A stretch of DNA of 64,000 bases from Seonamhaeicola sp. ML3 (GCF_023273855.1 NZ_CP096884.1:930001-994000), one strand, 5' to 3'; positions 44,462-54,756 are shown, counted from the stretch's first letter. Notes: a model not told the origin generated them from the sequence alone. A program made the numbers and translations.

Positions 44462-47200
44462 CTATTTCAAAGTTTTCTTAACGGCTACTTCTTGGAAGGC
44501 TTCGATAATATCACCTTCTTTTATGTCGTTATAATTCTTCACCTGCATACCACAATCGTATCCTTTAGAAACTTCCTTAACATCGTCTTTAAATCGTTTT
44601 AAGGTTGCTAATTCGCCTGTAAAGATTACCACGCCTTCTCTAATCAATCTAACACCAGAACTTCTGAATATCTTACCATTGGTTACCATACAACCTGCAA
44701 TAGTTCCGATTTTGGAAATCTTGAACGTTTGTCTGATTTCTGCAGTACCAGTAATTTCTTCCTTGAACTCTGGCGACAACATACCTTCCATAGCATCTTT
44801 CAAATCGTTGATGGCATCATAGATAATTGAGTATGTTCTAATATCGATTTCTTCCTTATCGGCTATCGAACGAGCATTACCCATTGGCCTTACGTTAAAT
44901 CCGATAATAATCGCATCAGAAGCCGATGCCAATAGCACATCACTTTCTGTGATGGCTCCAACACCTTTATGCAAGATATTCACTTGAATTTCTTCAGTAG
45001 ATAGCTTCTGGAAGGAATCTGTAAGTGCTTCAACAGAACCATCCACATCACCTTTAAGGATAATGTTAAGCTCTTTAAAGTCACCTAATGCAATACGTCT
45101 TCCAATTTCATCTAGTGTAATATGACGTTGTGTTCTAACCGATTGCTCACGTTGTAATTGTGCACGCTTGGTTGCAATTGCCTTGGCCTCACGCTCATCT
45201 TCAAATACATTGAACTTATCACCAGCCTGTGGCGCACCATCAAGTCCTAAAATGGATACTGGCGTTGATGGCCCTGCTTCTTTAACATTATTTCCGCGCT
45301 CATCGTGCATAGCTTTTACTTTTCCACTATGCTGACCAGCTAATACATAATCACCTACTTTTAACGTTCCTGCTTGCACTAAGATCGTAGACACATAACC
45401 ACGGCCTTTATCTAAGAACGCTTCTACAACTGTTCCAACAGCTGGCTTATCTGCGTTGGCTTTTAATTCTAAAAGCTCGGCTTCTAACAATACTTTTTCA
45501 AGTAACTCTTTAACACCTTGTCCTGTCTTAGCCGAAATATCATGTGATTGCACTTTACCACCCCAATCTTCAACCAGAAGGTTCATATTTGCTAAGCCTT
45601 CTTTAATCTTTTCTGGGTTAGCTGTTGGTAAATCTATTTTATTGATTGCAAATACAATTGGAACACCTGCAGCCTGAGCATGCGAAATGGCCTCTTTTGT
45701 TTGCGGCATGATATCATCATCTGCTGCAGCAACAATAATAGCGATATCTGTAACTTGAGCACCACGTGCACGCATTGCGGTAAACGCTTCGTGACCTGGA
45801 GTATCTAAGAATGCTATTTTTTGCCCATCTTCTAGTTCTACACCGTAAGCTCCAATATGCTGGGTTATTCCACCAGATTCACCGGCAATTACATTTTCCT
45901 CTCGGATGTAATCCAGCAACGAAGTTTTTCCGTGATCAACATGTCCCATTACTGTTACAATTGGTGCTCTTGGCGCTAGATCTTCTGGCTTATCCTCAAC
46001 CTCTTCAATCGCTTCCTCAATATCGGCAGTAACAAACTCTACTTTGTATCCAAATTCTTCAGCAACAATAGATAATGTCTCAGCATCTAATCGCTGATTC
46101 ATGGTAACCATCATACCCAAAGACATACAAGCCGAGATGATTTGTGTAACACTTACATCCATCATGGTTGCCACCTCACTCGCTGTAACGAACTCGGTTA
46201 CCTTCAGAATTTTACTTTCTGCTGCTTCTGCCTGTAACTCTCTTTCAGTTTGATCTCTATGTTGATCTCTTTTTTCTCTACGATATTTAGCCCCTTTACC
46301 TTTAGAACCTTTACCCTGTAGCTTTTCAAGAGTTTCTCTTACCTGACGTTTTACATCTTCATCACTAGGCTCTTCTTTTACAATGTTGCGTCTTCCGCCA
46401 CCTTGCTTCCCTTTAAAACGGTCATTTCTGTTTTGACCACCTCTATTATTTCCACCTTGTTGCGGACCACCACCAACTTTGCTAATTCTTCTTCGCTTTT
46501 TCTTGGCAGTATCTCCTGTTTTAGCATCAGGCTTTTTCTCTTCTTTCTTTTTCTTAGGCTTATTGAACTGAGATAAATCTATTTTATCTCCGGCAATTTT
46601 TGGCCCTGTAAGTTTTTGGTATTGGGTTTTTACCCTGCCATCTTTAGGAGCACTATCATCTTGAGCTGGTGCTTCTTTTTGTTCCACCTCCTTTTTTGCC
46701 TCTGACTGTTCTACTTTAGGCGCTTCTTCCTTAGAAGGTTCTGCTACTGGCTCTTCAACTTTGGCCTCTTGTGGCTCGCTCACTTGTTCTTCAACAGGCT
46801 CTGGAACTGAGGCTTCTTTTACTGGCTCTTCTTTAACCTCAGGCTTTTTTGGAGATAGGTCTATCTTACCAACCGTCTTAGGTCCAGTAATAGTTCCCGA
46901 AGCTTTTACAACGTCCTCTTTTTTGGCTGACTCTTTTTGTTTTGCTTCTAGTTCACGCTCTCTTTGCTCACGTAACTCATCTTTCTCTTTTTGCTTGGCC
47001 TCACTAACCTCTTTTGAAGCCACTTTTTTGTTAGCATCCGTTTCAAATTCACCTGAAAGGATACCATAAACCTCTTCAGAAATTTTGGTAGTAGGACGCT
47101 TTTCTATCTCTATACCCTTAGAATCCAAGAACTCTACTGCACGGTCTAGTGAGATATTAAGCTCGCGTAATACTTTATTTAATCTTATTGTTTCAGCCAT
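44462..47200 (-). CDS. infB: translation initiation factor IF-2
   Basis: A 912-residue GTPase that places initiator tRNA on the ribosome. The N-terminal IF2N segment is followed by a long low-complexity Lys/Glu/Pro-rich region (about 60-330), then the GTPase with G1 [10 protein letters not shown]2 [14 protein letters not shown]3 DTPGHEAF, G4 NKID and later beta-barrel domains ending [12 protein letters not shown]. The length and the very charged N-terminus are typical for Bacteroidota IF-2. It is third in the rimP-nusA-infB operon. Confidence 0.97.
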   Translation of the reverse strand: MAETIRLNKVLRELNISLDRAVEFLDSKGIEIEKRPTTKISEEVYGILSGEFETDANKKVASKEVSEAKQKEKDELREQRERELEAKQKESAKKEDVVKASGTITGPKTVGKIDLSPKKPEVKEEPVKEASVPEPVEEQVSEPQEAKVEEPVAEPSKEEAPKVEQSEAKKEVEQKEAPAQDDSAPKDGRVKTQYQKLTGPKIAGDKIDLSQFNKPKKKKEEKKPDAKTGDTAKKKRRRISKVGGGPQQGGNNRGGQNRNDRFKGKQGGGRRNIVKEEPSDEDVKRQVRETLEKLQGKGSKGKGAKYRREKRDQHRDQTERELQAEAAESKILKVTEFVTASEVATMMDVSVTQIISACMSLGMMVTMNQRLDAETLSIVAEEFGYKVEFVTADIEEAIEEVEDKPEDLAPRAPIVTVMGHVDHGKTSLLDYIREENVIAGESGGITQHIGAYGVELEDGQKIAFLDTPGHEAFTAMRARGAQVTDIAIIVAAADDDIMPQTKEAISHAQAAGVPIVFAINKIDLPTANPEKIKEGLANMNLLVEDWGGKVQSHDISAKTGQGVKELLEKVLLEAELLELKANADKPAVGTVVEAFLDKGRGYVSTILVQAGTLKVGDYVLAGQHSGKVKAMHDERGNNVKEAGPSTPVSILGLDGAPQAGDKFNVFEDEREAKAIATKRAQLQREQSVRTQRHITLDEIGRRIALGDFKELNIILKGDVDGSVEALTDSFQKLSTEEIQVNILHKGVGAITESDVLLASASDAIIIGFNVRPMGNARSIADKEEIDIRTYSIIYDAINDLKDAMEGMLSPEFKEEITGTAEIRQTFKISKIGTIAGCMVTNGKIFRSSGVRLIREGVVIFTGELATLKRFKDDVKEVSKGYDCGMQVKNYNDIKEGDIIEAFQEVAVKKTLK

Positions 47201-47262
47201 AAATTGCCATTAAAATACTCAAATATATATGTTATACCACTTCAACCCTAATCGAATTGGTA

Positions 47263-48495
47263 TTATTCTTCAAACTCTTCTCTTAGAATTTTAATTACTT
47301 CGTTAATCGTTTCTTCTTCAAGATCGGTTCTTTTTACTAAATCCTGCGCATCTAACTCTAACACGCTTTTAGCAGTATCTAAACCTGCTTTGTTAAACTC
47401 TTGGATGATCCACTCATCTATTTCATCAGAGAACTCACTCAATTCAACATCTTCTTCGGCACCTTCTCTAAATACATCTATCTCGTAACCTGTTAATTGT
47501 CCTGCCAAACGAATGTTGTGACCTCCTCTACCTATCGCCTTGCTTACTTCTTCTGGTTTTAAAATAACCTCGGCACGCTTAGCTTCCTCGTCTATTTTTA
47601 CCGATGTTACCCTTGCTGGGCTCAACGATCTGGTAATGAACAATTGTAGGTTGTTGGTGTAGTTTATTACATCTATATTTTCGTTACCCAACTCACGTAC
47701 AATACCGTGGATTCTTGACCCCTTCATACCTACACAAGCTCCAACAGGATCGATTCTGTCATCATAAGAGTCTACTGCTACTTTTGCTTTCTCTCCAGGT
47801 ATTCTAACTACCTTTTTTATTGTGATTAAGCCATCAAATACTTCAGGAATCTCTTGTTCAAATAATTTCTCTAAGAATACAGGAGATGTTCTAGACATGA
47901 TTATGGATGGCTTAGCACCTTTCAACTCCACACTGTCAATTACCCCTCTCACATTATCTCCCTTACGGAAAAAGTCTGATGGAATTTGTCTGTCTTTTGG
48001 TAAAACAATCTCGTTCCCTTCATCGTCCAACAAAATAATAGCTCTGTGGCGAATGTGGTGTACTTCAGCTGTATATATTTCTCCTTCTAAATCTTTAAAC
48101 TGCTTGTAGATAATGGTATTATCGTGCTCATGAATTTTAGAAATTAAATTTTGACGTAAAGCCAAAATAGCGCGTCTACCTAAGTCTGTTAATTTTACTT
48201 CTTCAGATACATCTTCCCCAACTTCAAAATCGGGCTCAATTTTTCTAGCGTCTGTTAACGAAATTTCTTGATTAGGCTCTTCAACTTCACCATCGGCTAC
48301 AACGATTCTATTTCGCCAAATCTCTAAATCCCCTTTATCTGGGTTAACAATGATATCAAAATTGTCGTCATCACCAAACTTCCTTTTTAATGCGCTTCTA
48401 AACACATCTTCCAGAATGGCCATTAACGTTACTCTATCAATTAACTTATCGTCTTTGAATTCTGAGAAAGATTCAATTAACGCGATATTCTCCAT
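47263..48495 (-). CDS. nusA: transcription termination/antitermination factor NusA
   Basis: A 410-residue RNA polymerase-associated factor. It has the N-terminal domain, an S1 domain (YTAEVHHIRHRAIILLD), and two KH domains (PVGACVGMKGSRIHGIV and KAIGRGGHNIRLAGQLTGYEID). The C-terminal segment (about 345-410) has a short helix-hairpin-helix and acidic region; the E. coli acidic repeats are absent, as is common here. It is 13 bp after rimP and 62 bp before infB. Confidence 0.97.
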   Translation of the reverse strand: MENIALIESFSEFKDDKLIDRVTLMAILEDVFRSALKRKFGDDDNFDIIVNPDKGDLEIWRNRIVVADGEVEEPNQEISLTDARKIEPDFEVGEDVSEEVKLTDLGRRAILALRQNLISKIHEHDNTIIYKQFKDLEGEIYTAEVHHIRHRAIILLDDEGNEIVLPKDRQIPSDFFRKGDNVRGVIDSVELKGAKPSIIMSRTSPVFLEKLFEQEIPEVFDGLITIKKVVRIPGEKAKVAVDSYDDRIDPVGACVGMKGSRIHGIVRELGNENIDVINYTNNLQLFITRSLSPARVTSVKIDEEAKRAEVILKPEEVSKAIGRGGHNIRLAGQLTGYEIDVFREGAEEDVELSEFSDEIDEWIIQEFNKAGLDTAKSVLELDAQDLVKRTDLEEETINEVIKILREEFEE

Positions 48496-48508
48496 AACTC
48501 TTACTGAA

Positions 48509-48970
48509 TTAAAATTTAATCATAACTTTTGCTTCTACAATATCTTTGTAAGCGACGTACGCTTCTTTGGTTACTGTTACTTTGCCTTTACCAATGGGTT
48601 TAGGCTCCCTAACTTTCCACTGTAAAGTAATCCCTTCTTCTGATGCTTCTGAAAGTGTTCCTTCAAACTTTTCAGATTCGGTCTTTACCTTAAGTGTTCT
48701 ATTAACATTCTTTACATATTGTCTTTCTTTTACGAGTGGCGCAGTTGCACCAGCAGACATCACATCTAAAGAAAAATCTTGTGCTTCACGATCCAGATTA
48801 TGTTCTATAGCTCTGCTTATAAAAATGCAATCTTCTACTAAAACCCCATTATCGCCGTCGATAATCACTTTAATTTGATTGTCCCCCTGAATAGAAAAAT
48901 CTATAAGAAATAAATCTGGTCGGTCTTTTAAAGCAGCCTCCAGCAAATTTTCAACCTTAGCTTTAAACAT
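48509..48970 (-). CDS. rimP: ribosome maturation factor RimP
   Basis: A 153-residue factor needed for 30S maturation. The N-terminal alpha-beta domain has VIIDGDNGVLVEDCIFISRAI, and DFSLDVMSAGATAPL joins it to the C-terminal SH3-like domain (YVKNVNRTLKVKTES). This is the first gene of the operon; the leader carries a strong hairpin (48986-49006) discussed separately. Confidence 0.93.
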   Translation of the reverse strand: MFKAKVENLLEAALKDRPDLFLIDFSIQGDNQIKVIIDGDNGVLVEDCIFISRAIEHNLDREAQDFSLDVMSAGATAPLVKERQYVKNVNRTLKVKTESEKFEGTLSEASEEGITLQWKVREPKPIGKGKVTVTKEAYVAYKDIVEAKVMIKF

Positions 48971-48985
48971 TTTCTAGTATAAAAA

Positions 48986-49006
48986 GAGGGGACTTTCCGT
49001 CCCCTC
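48986..49006 (-). promoter_or_regulatory. leader hairpin followed by U-tract before rimP-nusA-infB
   Basis: GAGGGGAC (48986-48993) and GTCCCCTC (48999-49006) form a perfect 8-bp GC-rich stem with a 5-base loop. On the minus strand it is followed directly by TTTTTATACTAG and then the rimP ATG, 15 bp further. The proposed promoter is at 49035-49064, so the hairpin lies inside the leader of the transcript and looks like an attenuator. Confidence 0.65.
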
Positions 49007-49034
49007 ATAATCTTTTTTTCGTCTAACAACGCTG

Positions 49035-49064
49035 CAAATATAGATTTTTTTATTGATTTTTAAA
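49035..49064 (-). promoter_or_regulatory. promoter of rimP-nusA-infB
   Basis: TATATTTG (49035-49042, minus strand) matches the -7 consensus TAnnTTTG. At 18 bases upstream is TTTA (49061-49064), one mismatch from TTTG. The predicted transcript starts about 58 bases before the rimP ATG. Confidence 0.5.
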
Positions 49065-49105
49065 GTATTAATTCATAAATTTAAGTACACCATCTTTGCT
49101 AAATC

Positions 49106-49930
49106 ATGAAAAAAATTCTCGTTCCAACTGATTTTTCAGAGCAATCTGAAAATGCCCTTAAAGTGGCTGCTCAATTAGCTAAAACATATAACGCTGAAAT
49201 TTACCTGTTGCATATGTTAGAACTACCCTTGCATAAAGTAGACCCCTTAAATTCTTATAACGACCTACCGGAAGCTGTATTTTTCATGAAATTGGCGCAT
49301 CAAAAATTTGAAAAACTTTTAGATAAAGCATACTTAAAAGGGCTTACCATTCATGAACTTGTTGATTTTCATGAGATTTTCAAGGGGATTTTCCAAACCT
49401 GTAAAAAACATGATATAGACTTAATTGTTATGGGATCTCATGGTATTAGCGGATTTAGGGAACTTTTAATAGGAAGCAATACCGAGAAGGTGGTAAGAAC
49501 CTCTGAAGTCCCTGTGCTTGTGATAAAAAAGGAACACACCGATTTTAAAGTAAACCATTTTGTTTTTGCTTCAGATTTCAAGGAAGATTCTAAAGTGCCT
49601 TTTTTAAAAGCACTTAAGTTTGCCGAGTTGTTTAAAACCGAAATCCATTTGCTCATGGTAGTCACCGCCAATAAGTTTGTGACCACGATTGAGGCCAAGA
49701 AACGCATTCAGAAATTTTTAGATACTGTAACCCCTAATTTCTGCACCATTCATATCTACAACGACGAGACCATTGAAAAAGGTATTATGAATTTCTCGCA
49801 ATCTATAAACGCCGATTTAATAGGTATGAGCACTCATGGTAGACAGGGGATTTCACATTTCTTTAATGGTAGCATTAGTGAAGATTTGGTAAATCATTCT
49901 AAACGGCCTGTGATTACTTTTAAAATATAG
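49106..49930 (+). CDS. universal stress protein, tandem UspA domains
   Basis: A 274-residue cytosolic protein with two UspA domains (about 1-145 and 148-274). Each ends with the nucleotide-binding motif: GSHGISGFRELLIGSNTEK in the first and STHGRQGISHFFNGSISED in the second. Both match the G-2X-G-9X-G(S/T) pattern for ATP binding. The start MKKILVPTDFSEQSENAL is standard. Single gene, divergent from rimP; CATCTTTG at 49091-49098 is one base from a -7 element and would place the start close to the ATG. Confidence 0.93.
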   Translation: MKKILVPTDFSEQSENALKVAAQLAKTYNAEIYLLHMLELPLHKVDPLNSYNDLPEAVFFMKLAHQKFEKLLDKAYLKGLTIHELVDFHEIFKGIFQTCKKHDIDLIVMGSHGISGFRELLIGSNTEKVVRTSEVPVLVIKKEHTDFKVNHFVFASDFKEDSKVPFLKALKFAELFKTEIHLLMVVTANKFVTTIEAKKRIQKFLDTVTPNFCTIHIYNDETIEKGIMNFSQSINADLIGMSTHGRQGISHFFNGSISEDLVNHSKRPVITFKI

Positions 49931-49998
49931 TTGCTTCTCGCGAAGTCGCTAAAACGCCGAGAACATTTGTTAGGTGGCAAAAACTAATAGGTAGTTTT

Positions 49999-50388
49999 TC
50001 AATAACAATTCTCCAAAACTGAACGAGAATAGAAAGACCCCCAAAACAACCAAGAAACACCAACAATAGTAAATACTGCAACAACTAAAACAGAAAGTAA
50101 ATTGCTATTCCCTATTTTCGGTCTTTTATTAATAATGTCTTCGGCTGAATGCATCTTATTGTAATAGATATAATTCAAAATTATAATTAACAATAATACT
50201 CCTAACATTAACCACTTGTCAATTTTATAACAAAGAGTGTTTAGGGTAATCATTTCCACAAAACCGTTAACCCATAAAGACTCCGTGAAACTTAAAGCAA
50301 ATATTACTGTAGCGTGGGGATGGACATCAGGAATAACCCGTGTATAAAACTGATAATAATAGAAATATAAAATCTTAAGCAATCTCAT
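49999..50388 (-). CDS. hypothetical small membrane protein
   Basis: A 129-residue protein counted from the ATG at 50386-50388. The TTG 16 codons upstream overlaps the T-tract of the tRNA-Gln terminator and is rejected. It has two clear helices (about residues 59-75 and 100-116), and a conserved-looking HPHATVIFALSFTESLWVNGF segment, cut here after the first 20 residues: HPHATVIFALSFTESLWVNG. A Cys near the C-terminus ends the protein (VLENCY). I do not recognise the family, though similar small proteins are common in Flavobacteriaceae. It lies downstream of tRNA-Gln on the same strand. Confidence 0.65.
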   Translation of the reverse strand: MRLLKILYFYYYQFYTRVIPDVHPHATVIFALSFTESLWVNGFVEMITLNTLCYKIDKWLMLGVLLLIIILNYIYYNKMHSAEDIINKRPKIGNSNLLSVLVVAVFTIVGVSWLFWGSFYSRSVLENCY

Positions 50389-50434
50389 TTTTCGTTTAAC
50401 TATTAAGTTTTCTGTTGAATTACTAATATTAAAC

Positions 50435-50466
50435 AAAAAACCCTAACTACTTGCGCAATTAGGGTT
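50435..50466 (-). terminator. terminator after tRNA-Gln
   Basis: AACCCTAA (50439-50446) pairs with TTAGGGTT (50459-50466), followed by TTTTTTG on the minus strand. It lies 11 bp beyond the 3' end of the tRNA. Confidence 0.8.
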
Positions 50467-50476
50467 CAAATTACTG

Positions 50477-50549
50477 TTGGCCTACTAGGGCTCGAACCTA
50501 GACTCTTCTGGACCAAAACCAGACGTGTTGCCAGTTACACCATAGGCCA
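50477..50549 (-). tRNA. tRNA-Gln (anticodon TTG)
   Basis: On the minus strand the acceptor stem TGGCCTA pairs with TAGGCCA at the 3' end, followed by discriminator A. The anticodon stem TCTGG / CCAGA encloses the 7-base loop TTTTGGT, whose bases 34-36 are TTG, reading Gln CAA codons. The T loop is GGTTCGAGC. The CCA end is not encoded. It has its own promoter (50567-50597) and terminator (50435-50466). Confidence 0.95.
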
Positions 50550-50566
50550 TTGTGTAATTGAGGGTG

Positions 50567-50597
50567 CAAATTTAGAACAAACTTTTATCTGTACAAA
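50567..50597 (-). promoter_or_regulatory. consensus Bacteroidota promoter for tRNA-Gln
   Basis: On the minus strand TTTG (50594-50597), 19 bases, then TAAATTTG (50567-50574): a perfect match to TTTG-N19-TAnnTTTG. The transcript would start about 10 bases before the mature tRNA. The rest of 50598-50790 is AT-rich and shows no gene. Confidence 0.75.
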
Positions 50598-50790
50598 CAT
50601 TTTTTAAAAAAATAATACTAAAACCGATGCGTTTATTTAAAAAAACATGACATAACACATAATCGCTTTAATTGATTTTTAGTAGCCTGGCATATATTGT
50701 ACTCGGCATTTATGTTAAGACTAACCTAATACTTATACCTTGTTTCATATTTATTGTTAAATTCGCCACAGCATATAAACACCTCATTTT

Positions 50791-53700
50791 ATGACCAATT
50801 CTATATTTAAAAAATGGAATACTATTTTAGGATGGTTCTCTTTTTTAATTGCGTTAATCACTTACAGCTTAACAGTTGAACCTACTGTAAGTTTTTGGGA
50901 TGCAGGAGAATACATTTTAACGTCTTCTAAGTTACAGGTTGGTCATCCTCCAGGGGCACCTTTGTTTCAAATGCTGGGCGCATTTTTCTCGATATTTGCT
51001 TTCGAGCCTTCTCAAATTGGTTGGGTAATGAACATGATGAGTGCTGTAGCCAGTGCATTCACGATTTTATTTATGTTCTGGACCATTACTTTATTACTTA
51101 TGAAGTTAGTAGGCTCCAGTGAAGACAGTCAACCAAAGGCTGTAGCTATCTTAGGTAGTGCTTTGGTAGGTAGTTTAGCATTTACGTTTACAGACTCCTT
51201 CTGGTTTAATGCTGTAGAAACCGAGGTTTATGCTATGGCAACGCTTATCATGTCGGTTCTTTTTTGGTTGGGTCTGCGTTGGGAGCAAGATATGGACACA
51301 CCACGGGGCAATCGTTGGCTTGTTTTAATTGCTTTTATTATTGGGCTTTCTTTTGGGGTTCATTTTATGGGACTATTAACCATCCCGGCAATAGGACTCA
51401 TCTACTACTTCAAAAATTATAAGGACGTAATGGTAAAAAACTTTATAATAGCCAATGCAGTTTCTGTAGCCATTTTGCTATTTGTATTTAAACTTTTGGC
51501 ACCTAATATTCTTAAAGTCTTTAGTGTTTCAGAAATTTTCTTTGTAAACTCAATTGGGCTGCCATTTAATTCAGGCTCAATAATAGCAGCCATAATTTTA
51601 GTAGGACTCATTGTTTACGGTTTAAATTACACCCGTAAAAAGCAATACAAACATCTCAATACTGGTGTGTTATGTTTAACATTCATAATTATAGGGTTCT
51701 CTACTTGGCTCATGCTACCTATTCGCGCAAATGCCAATGTGGTGGTTAATGAGAACAACCCTTCAAGTGCAAGAGAGCTATTAGCCTATTATAATCTAGA
51801 ACAATACCCAGAAACCCATTTGTTCTATGGCCCATTATTCACAGACATGTTTGCGCCTTTAGACAAAAACAACCCGTACAAGGACGACAAACCCAAGTAC
51901 GAAAAAGACGAAGAAAAAGGTAAATATGTTGTTGTAAACGACTATAAGAACGCTAGACAAAACTATAACTCTGAACACGCTGCCATTTTACCAAGAATGT
52001 GGAGTGGCGAAAATGCCGAAAATTATATGATGTTTTGTGGTTTTCTTGATTTTAACCTTAAACCAGAATATCAATCGAACAAAGATTTACGGAGTCTAGT
52101 GAGCAACTTTAAAAGAGAAGTAGCACAAGGTAATGTAGATTACGAAGGGTATATTAAGTTTTTGAAACAATACGGGGTCTCTTACTTTGATATTGAAAAA
52201 CCATCTTTTGGTAGTAATTTAAGGTATCTTTTCGAATATCAGTTAGGCTATATGTATTGGCGCTACTTTATGTGGAACTTTACAGGTAGACAAGACGATA
52301 TTCAGGGACGATACGATAACCATGGTAATTGGATTAGCGGCATTAAACCTATTGACGAGTGGCATTTAGACTTCCCTCAAGAAAATTTACCAAGCGATGT
52401 TAAAAATAATAAGGCTAGAAACACCTATTATTTCTTACCGCTTATTCTTGGACTTATTGGCTTTTTCTTTTTGTTTAATAAAGACAAGAAATTGTTTTGG
52501 GTGATGCTGGTATTCTTCTTATTTACCGGATTGGCCATTCAAGTATATACCAACGTTAGACCATTCGAGCCAAGGGAAAGAGACTATTCTGTTGTAGGTT
52601 CGTTTTATGTATTCGCCATTTGGATTGGTTTTGGGGTATATGCCATTTATGAAGCTATCAAAAAATATATTCCACAAAAGTTATCTGCGCCACTTGTTAC
52701 AGTAATATGCTTAATCTTAGTTCCAGTGATTTTAGCCGTAAACAACTGGGATGACCATGACCGTTCTGGCAAATATACAGCTCAAGCTATGGCCAGAAAA
52801 TATCTGGACTCTTGTGCAGAAAACGCCATTTTATTTACCATTGGCGACAACGATACGTTTGCCTTGTGGTATGCCCAAGAAATTGAAGGATATAGAACCG
52901 ATGTACGTATCGTTAATACAAGTTTGTTCCAAACAGATTGGTATATTGACCAAATGAAGCGCAAAGCTTACGAGAGCGACCCTATTCCATCGCAACTAAC
53001 CCACAACGATTACAAACACGGCACCAACGATTATGTTCGTATTGCTCCTATAATGAAAGACACACTTTCAATTAAAAGAGCATTAAACTTTATAACCAGC
53101 GATAATCCTAAAGCTAAGTTCAAATTTTATTTAGAAAACTTCGCAGGCGCAGACCCTAGCAGATACCCTTCGCAAGAACTTAATGCCAGGTACTTCCCAA
53201 CCGAATTTTTAAGATTACCTGTTAATAAAGACAATGTCCTTAAACACGGTATTGTAAAACCGGAAGACGCCCATAAAATTGTACCGCATATAGATATTCA
53301 AATTGATGGCGGCGCCGTTTATAAAAACAGGCTACTTATGTTGGATATCGTAGCTAATAACAACTGGAAACGCCCCATATACTTTACTGGCGGAAGCTTT
53401 GGAGATGATGATTACATTTGGATGAAAGACTATTTACAGTTAGACGGTATGTGCTATAAACTCGTTCCTATAAAAACTGCTATAGACCGAGCAAATCCTT
53501 TTGATATGGGAAGAATAGATGCCGACCTCATGTATGAAAAAGTTAAACAATGGGACTGGGGTAATAGTGGTAGTCCAGATATTTACCACGATGTAGAAAC
53601 CCGAAAAAACTCCATTACTTACAGAGGAAATCTAGCCAGATTAATTGAACAGCTTATAAACGAAAATAAATTAGATAAAGCTGAAGAAATAGCAGACTTA

Positions 53701-54102
53701 GCCATGGCTAATATGCCCGTAGATTACTTCGGCTATTACACACTATTAGAACCATACATTAGCGCCTACTACGAAGTAGGTAATACAGATAAGGCCAGAC
53801 AACTGTACAAAGATGTAGTTGTGAAATATCAAGAAAGTCTCAAGTATTATAGCAGTATGGAGCCTAAAGACCAAAATCGTGTTTTTGAAGAAATTTACAC
53901 CGATGTTCAACGCTATAAAGCATTACTGGATGTTCTTATAAGACATGATGATATCGAGTTTGCGAGCTCAGAAGGCGATATATTTAACGACTACCTAAGA
54001 TTGTTTAAAGCGCTCTATGGAGAAGATGAAGAAGAAACTCCCGTTGATAGGGATTTGCCTTCTCAACCAGATACTGTAATTAACGGACTTAGTGCAGATT
54101 AA
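50791..54102 (+). CDS. DUF2723 / GT117-type membrane glycosyltransferase-like protein
   Basis: A 1103-residue protein with an N-terminal membrane domain of about 11 helices (about 10-330), a soluble insertion, more helices (about 545-655), and a large C-terminal periplasmic part. The N-terminus FWDAGEYILTSSKLQVGHPPG is typical of DUF2723 (TMEM260-like) proteins, which are related to protein O-mannosyltransferases; human TMEM260 adds O-mannose to receptors. Asp and Glu in the first loop (FWDAGE) are the expected catalytic region. The last 150 residues are helical and TPR-like (LDKAEEIADLAM, NTDKARQLYKD). The substrate in bacteria is not established. It starts the + strand pair with a NodB deacetylase gene 3 bp downstream. 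Confidence 0.88.
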   Translation: MTNSIFKKWNTILGWFSFLIALITYSLTVEPTVSFWDAGEYILTSSKLQVGHPPGAPLFQMLGAFFSIFAFEPSQIGWVMNMMSAVASAFTILFMFWTITLLLMKLVGSSEDSQPKAVAILGSALVGSLAFTFTDSFWFNAVETEVYAMATLIMSVLFWLGLRWEQDMDTPRGNRWLVLIAFIIGLSFGVHFMGLLTIPAIGLIYYFKNYKDVMVKNFIIANAVSVAILLFVFKLLAPNILKVFSVSEIFFVNSIGLPFNSGSIIAAIILVGLIVYGLNYTRKKQYKHLNTGVLCLTFIIIGFSTWLMLPIRANANVVVNENNPSSARELLAYYNLEQYPETHLFYGPLFTDMFAPLDKNNPYKDDKPKYEKDEEKGKYVVVNDYKNARQNYNSEHAAILPRMWSGENAENYMMFCGFLDFNLKPEYQSNKDLRSLVSNFKREVAQGNVDYEGYIKFLKQYGVSYFDIEKPSFGSNLRYLFEYQLGYMYWRYFMWNFTGRQDDIQGRYDNHGNWISGIKPIDEWHLDFPQENLPSDVKNNKARNTYYFLPLILGLIGFFFLFNKDKKLFWVMLVFFLFTGLAIQVYTNVRPFEPRERDYSVVGSFYVFAIWIGFGVYAIYEAIKKYIPQKLSAPLVTVICLILVPVILAVNNWDDHDRSGKYTAQAMARKYLDSCAENAILFTIGDNDTFALWYAQEIEGYRTDVRIVNTSLFQTDWYIDQMKRKAYESDPIPSQLTHNDYKHGTNDYVRIAPIMKDTLSIKRALNFITSDNPKAKFKFYLENFAGADPSRYPSQELNARYFPTEFLRLPVNKDNVLKHGIVKPEDAHKIVPHIDIQIDGGAVYKNRLLMLDIVANNNWKRPIYFTGGSFGDDDYIWMKDYLQLDGMCYKLVPIKTAIDRANPFDMGRIDADLMYEKVKQWDWGNSGSPDIYHDVETRKNSITYRGNLARLIEQLINENKLDKAEEIADLAMANMPVDYFGYYTLLEPYISAYYEVGNTDKARQLYKDVVVKYQESLKYYSSMEPKDQNRVFEEIYTDVQRYKALLDVLIRHDDIEFASSEGDIFNDYLRLFKALYGEDEEETPVDRDLPSQPDTVINGLSAD

Positions 54103-54105
54103 GGC

Positions 54106-54756
54106 ATGACCTTAACACCTATTAAAACACCTGTAGTCGCTAAAAAAATGTTCCCAAATTATGTTTGGGACATGGCTACTACAGACAAAACCTTATATCT
54201 AACATTTGATGATGGCCCTACTCCAGAAATCACCAACTGGGTACTTAGCACTTTAAAACAATACAATGCCAAAGCCTCATTTTTCTGCATTGGCGACAAC
54301 GTTAAAAAACATCCAAAACTGTTTCAACAGATTATTTCTGAAGGTCACGCCATAGGAAACCATACTCAAAATCACTTAAAAGGCTGGAAAGTAACATCGA
54401 AAGACTATTTAAAAAATGTAGAGGCATGCGATAAAGTTTTCAAATCTGAAATGATAGATGATCAATCGCAAATGGTTAATCTCTTTCGGCCACCCTATGG
54501 AAAAATAACGCCAAAACAAGGAAAAAAACTCATCAAAATAGGTTACAAAATAATAATGTGGGATGTTTTATCTTTTGATTGGGACAAAAATGTTAGTCCT
54601 AACAATTGTCTAAACAATGTTATTACTAAAGCCAAACCGGGCAGTATTGTAGTATTTCATGATAGTGTAAAAGCCTCTAAAAACATGATGCATGCGCTAC
54701 CGAAAGTTCTGGAGCATTTTAGAGATAAAGGTTACAGATTTAAGAGCCTTTCTTAA
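54106..54756 (+). CDS. polysaccharide deacetylase (NodB domain, CE4)
   Basis: A 216-residue CE4-family deacetylase that removes acetyl groups from a glycan. It has TFDDGPTPE with the catalytic base Asp35 and metal Asp36, metal ligands His86 and His90 in HAIGNHTQNH, RPPYG (128-132), and His185 in VVFHDS. No signal peptide or membrane helix is visible, so it may be cytoplasmic or exported by another route. It starts 3 bp after the DUF2723 gene and is therefore co-transcribed and probably functionally linked; it overlaps the convergent thioredoxin-like gene by 4 bp. Confidence 0.92.
   Translation: MTLTPIKTPVVAKKMFPNYVWDMATTDKTLYLTFDDGPTPEITNWVLSTLKQYNAKASFFCIGDNVKKHPKLFQQIISEGHAIGNHTQNHLKGWKVTSKDYLKNVEACDKVFKSEMIDDQSQMVNLFRPPYGKITPKQGKKLIKIGYKIIMWDVLSFDWDKNVSPNNCLNNVITKAKPGSIVVFHDSVKASKNMMHALPKVLEHFRDKGYRFKSLS

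Noticed and set aside
48986-49006. The hairpin as the terminator of a + strand gene upstream of the Usp gene.
   Set aside because: No + strand gene ends near it; only the rimP promoter and the divergent Usp gene are close by.
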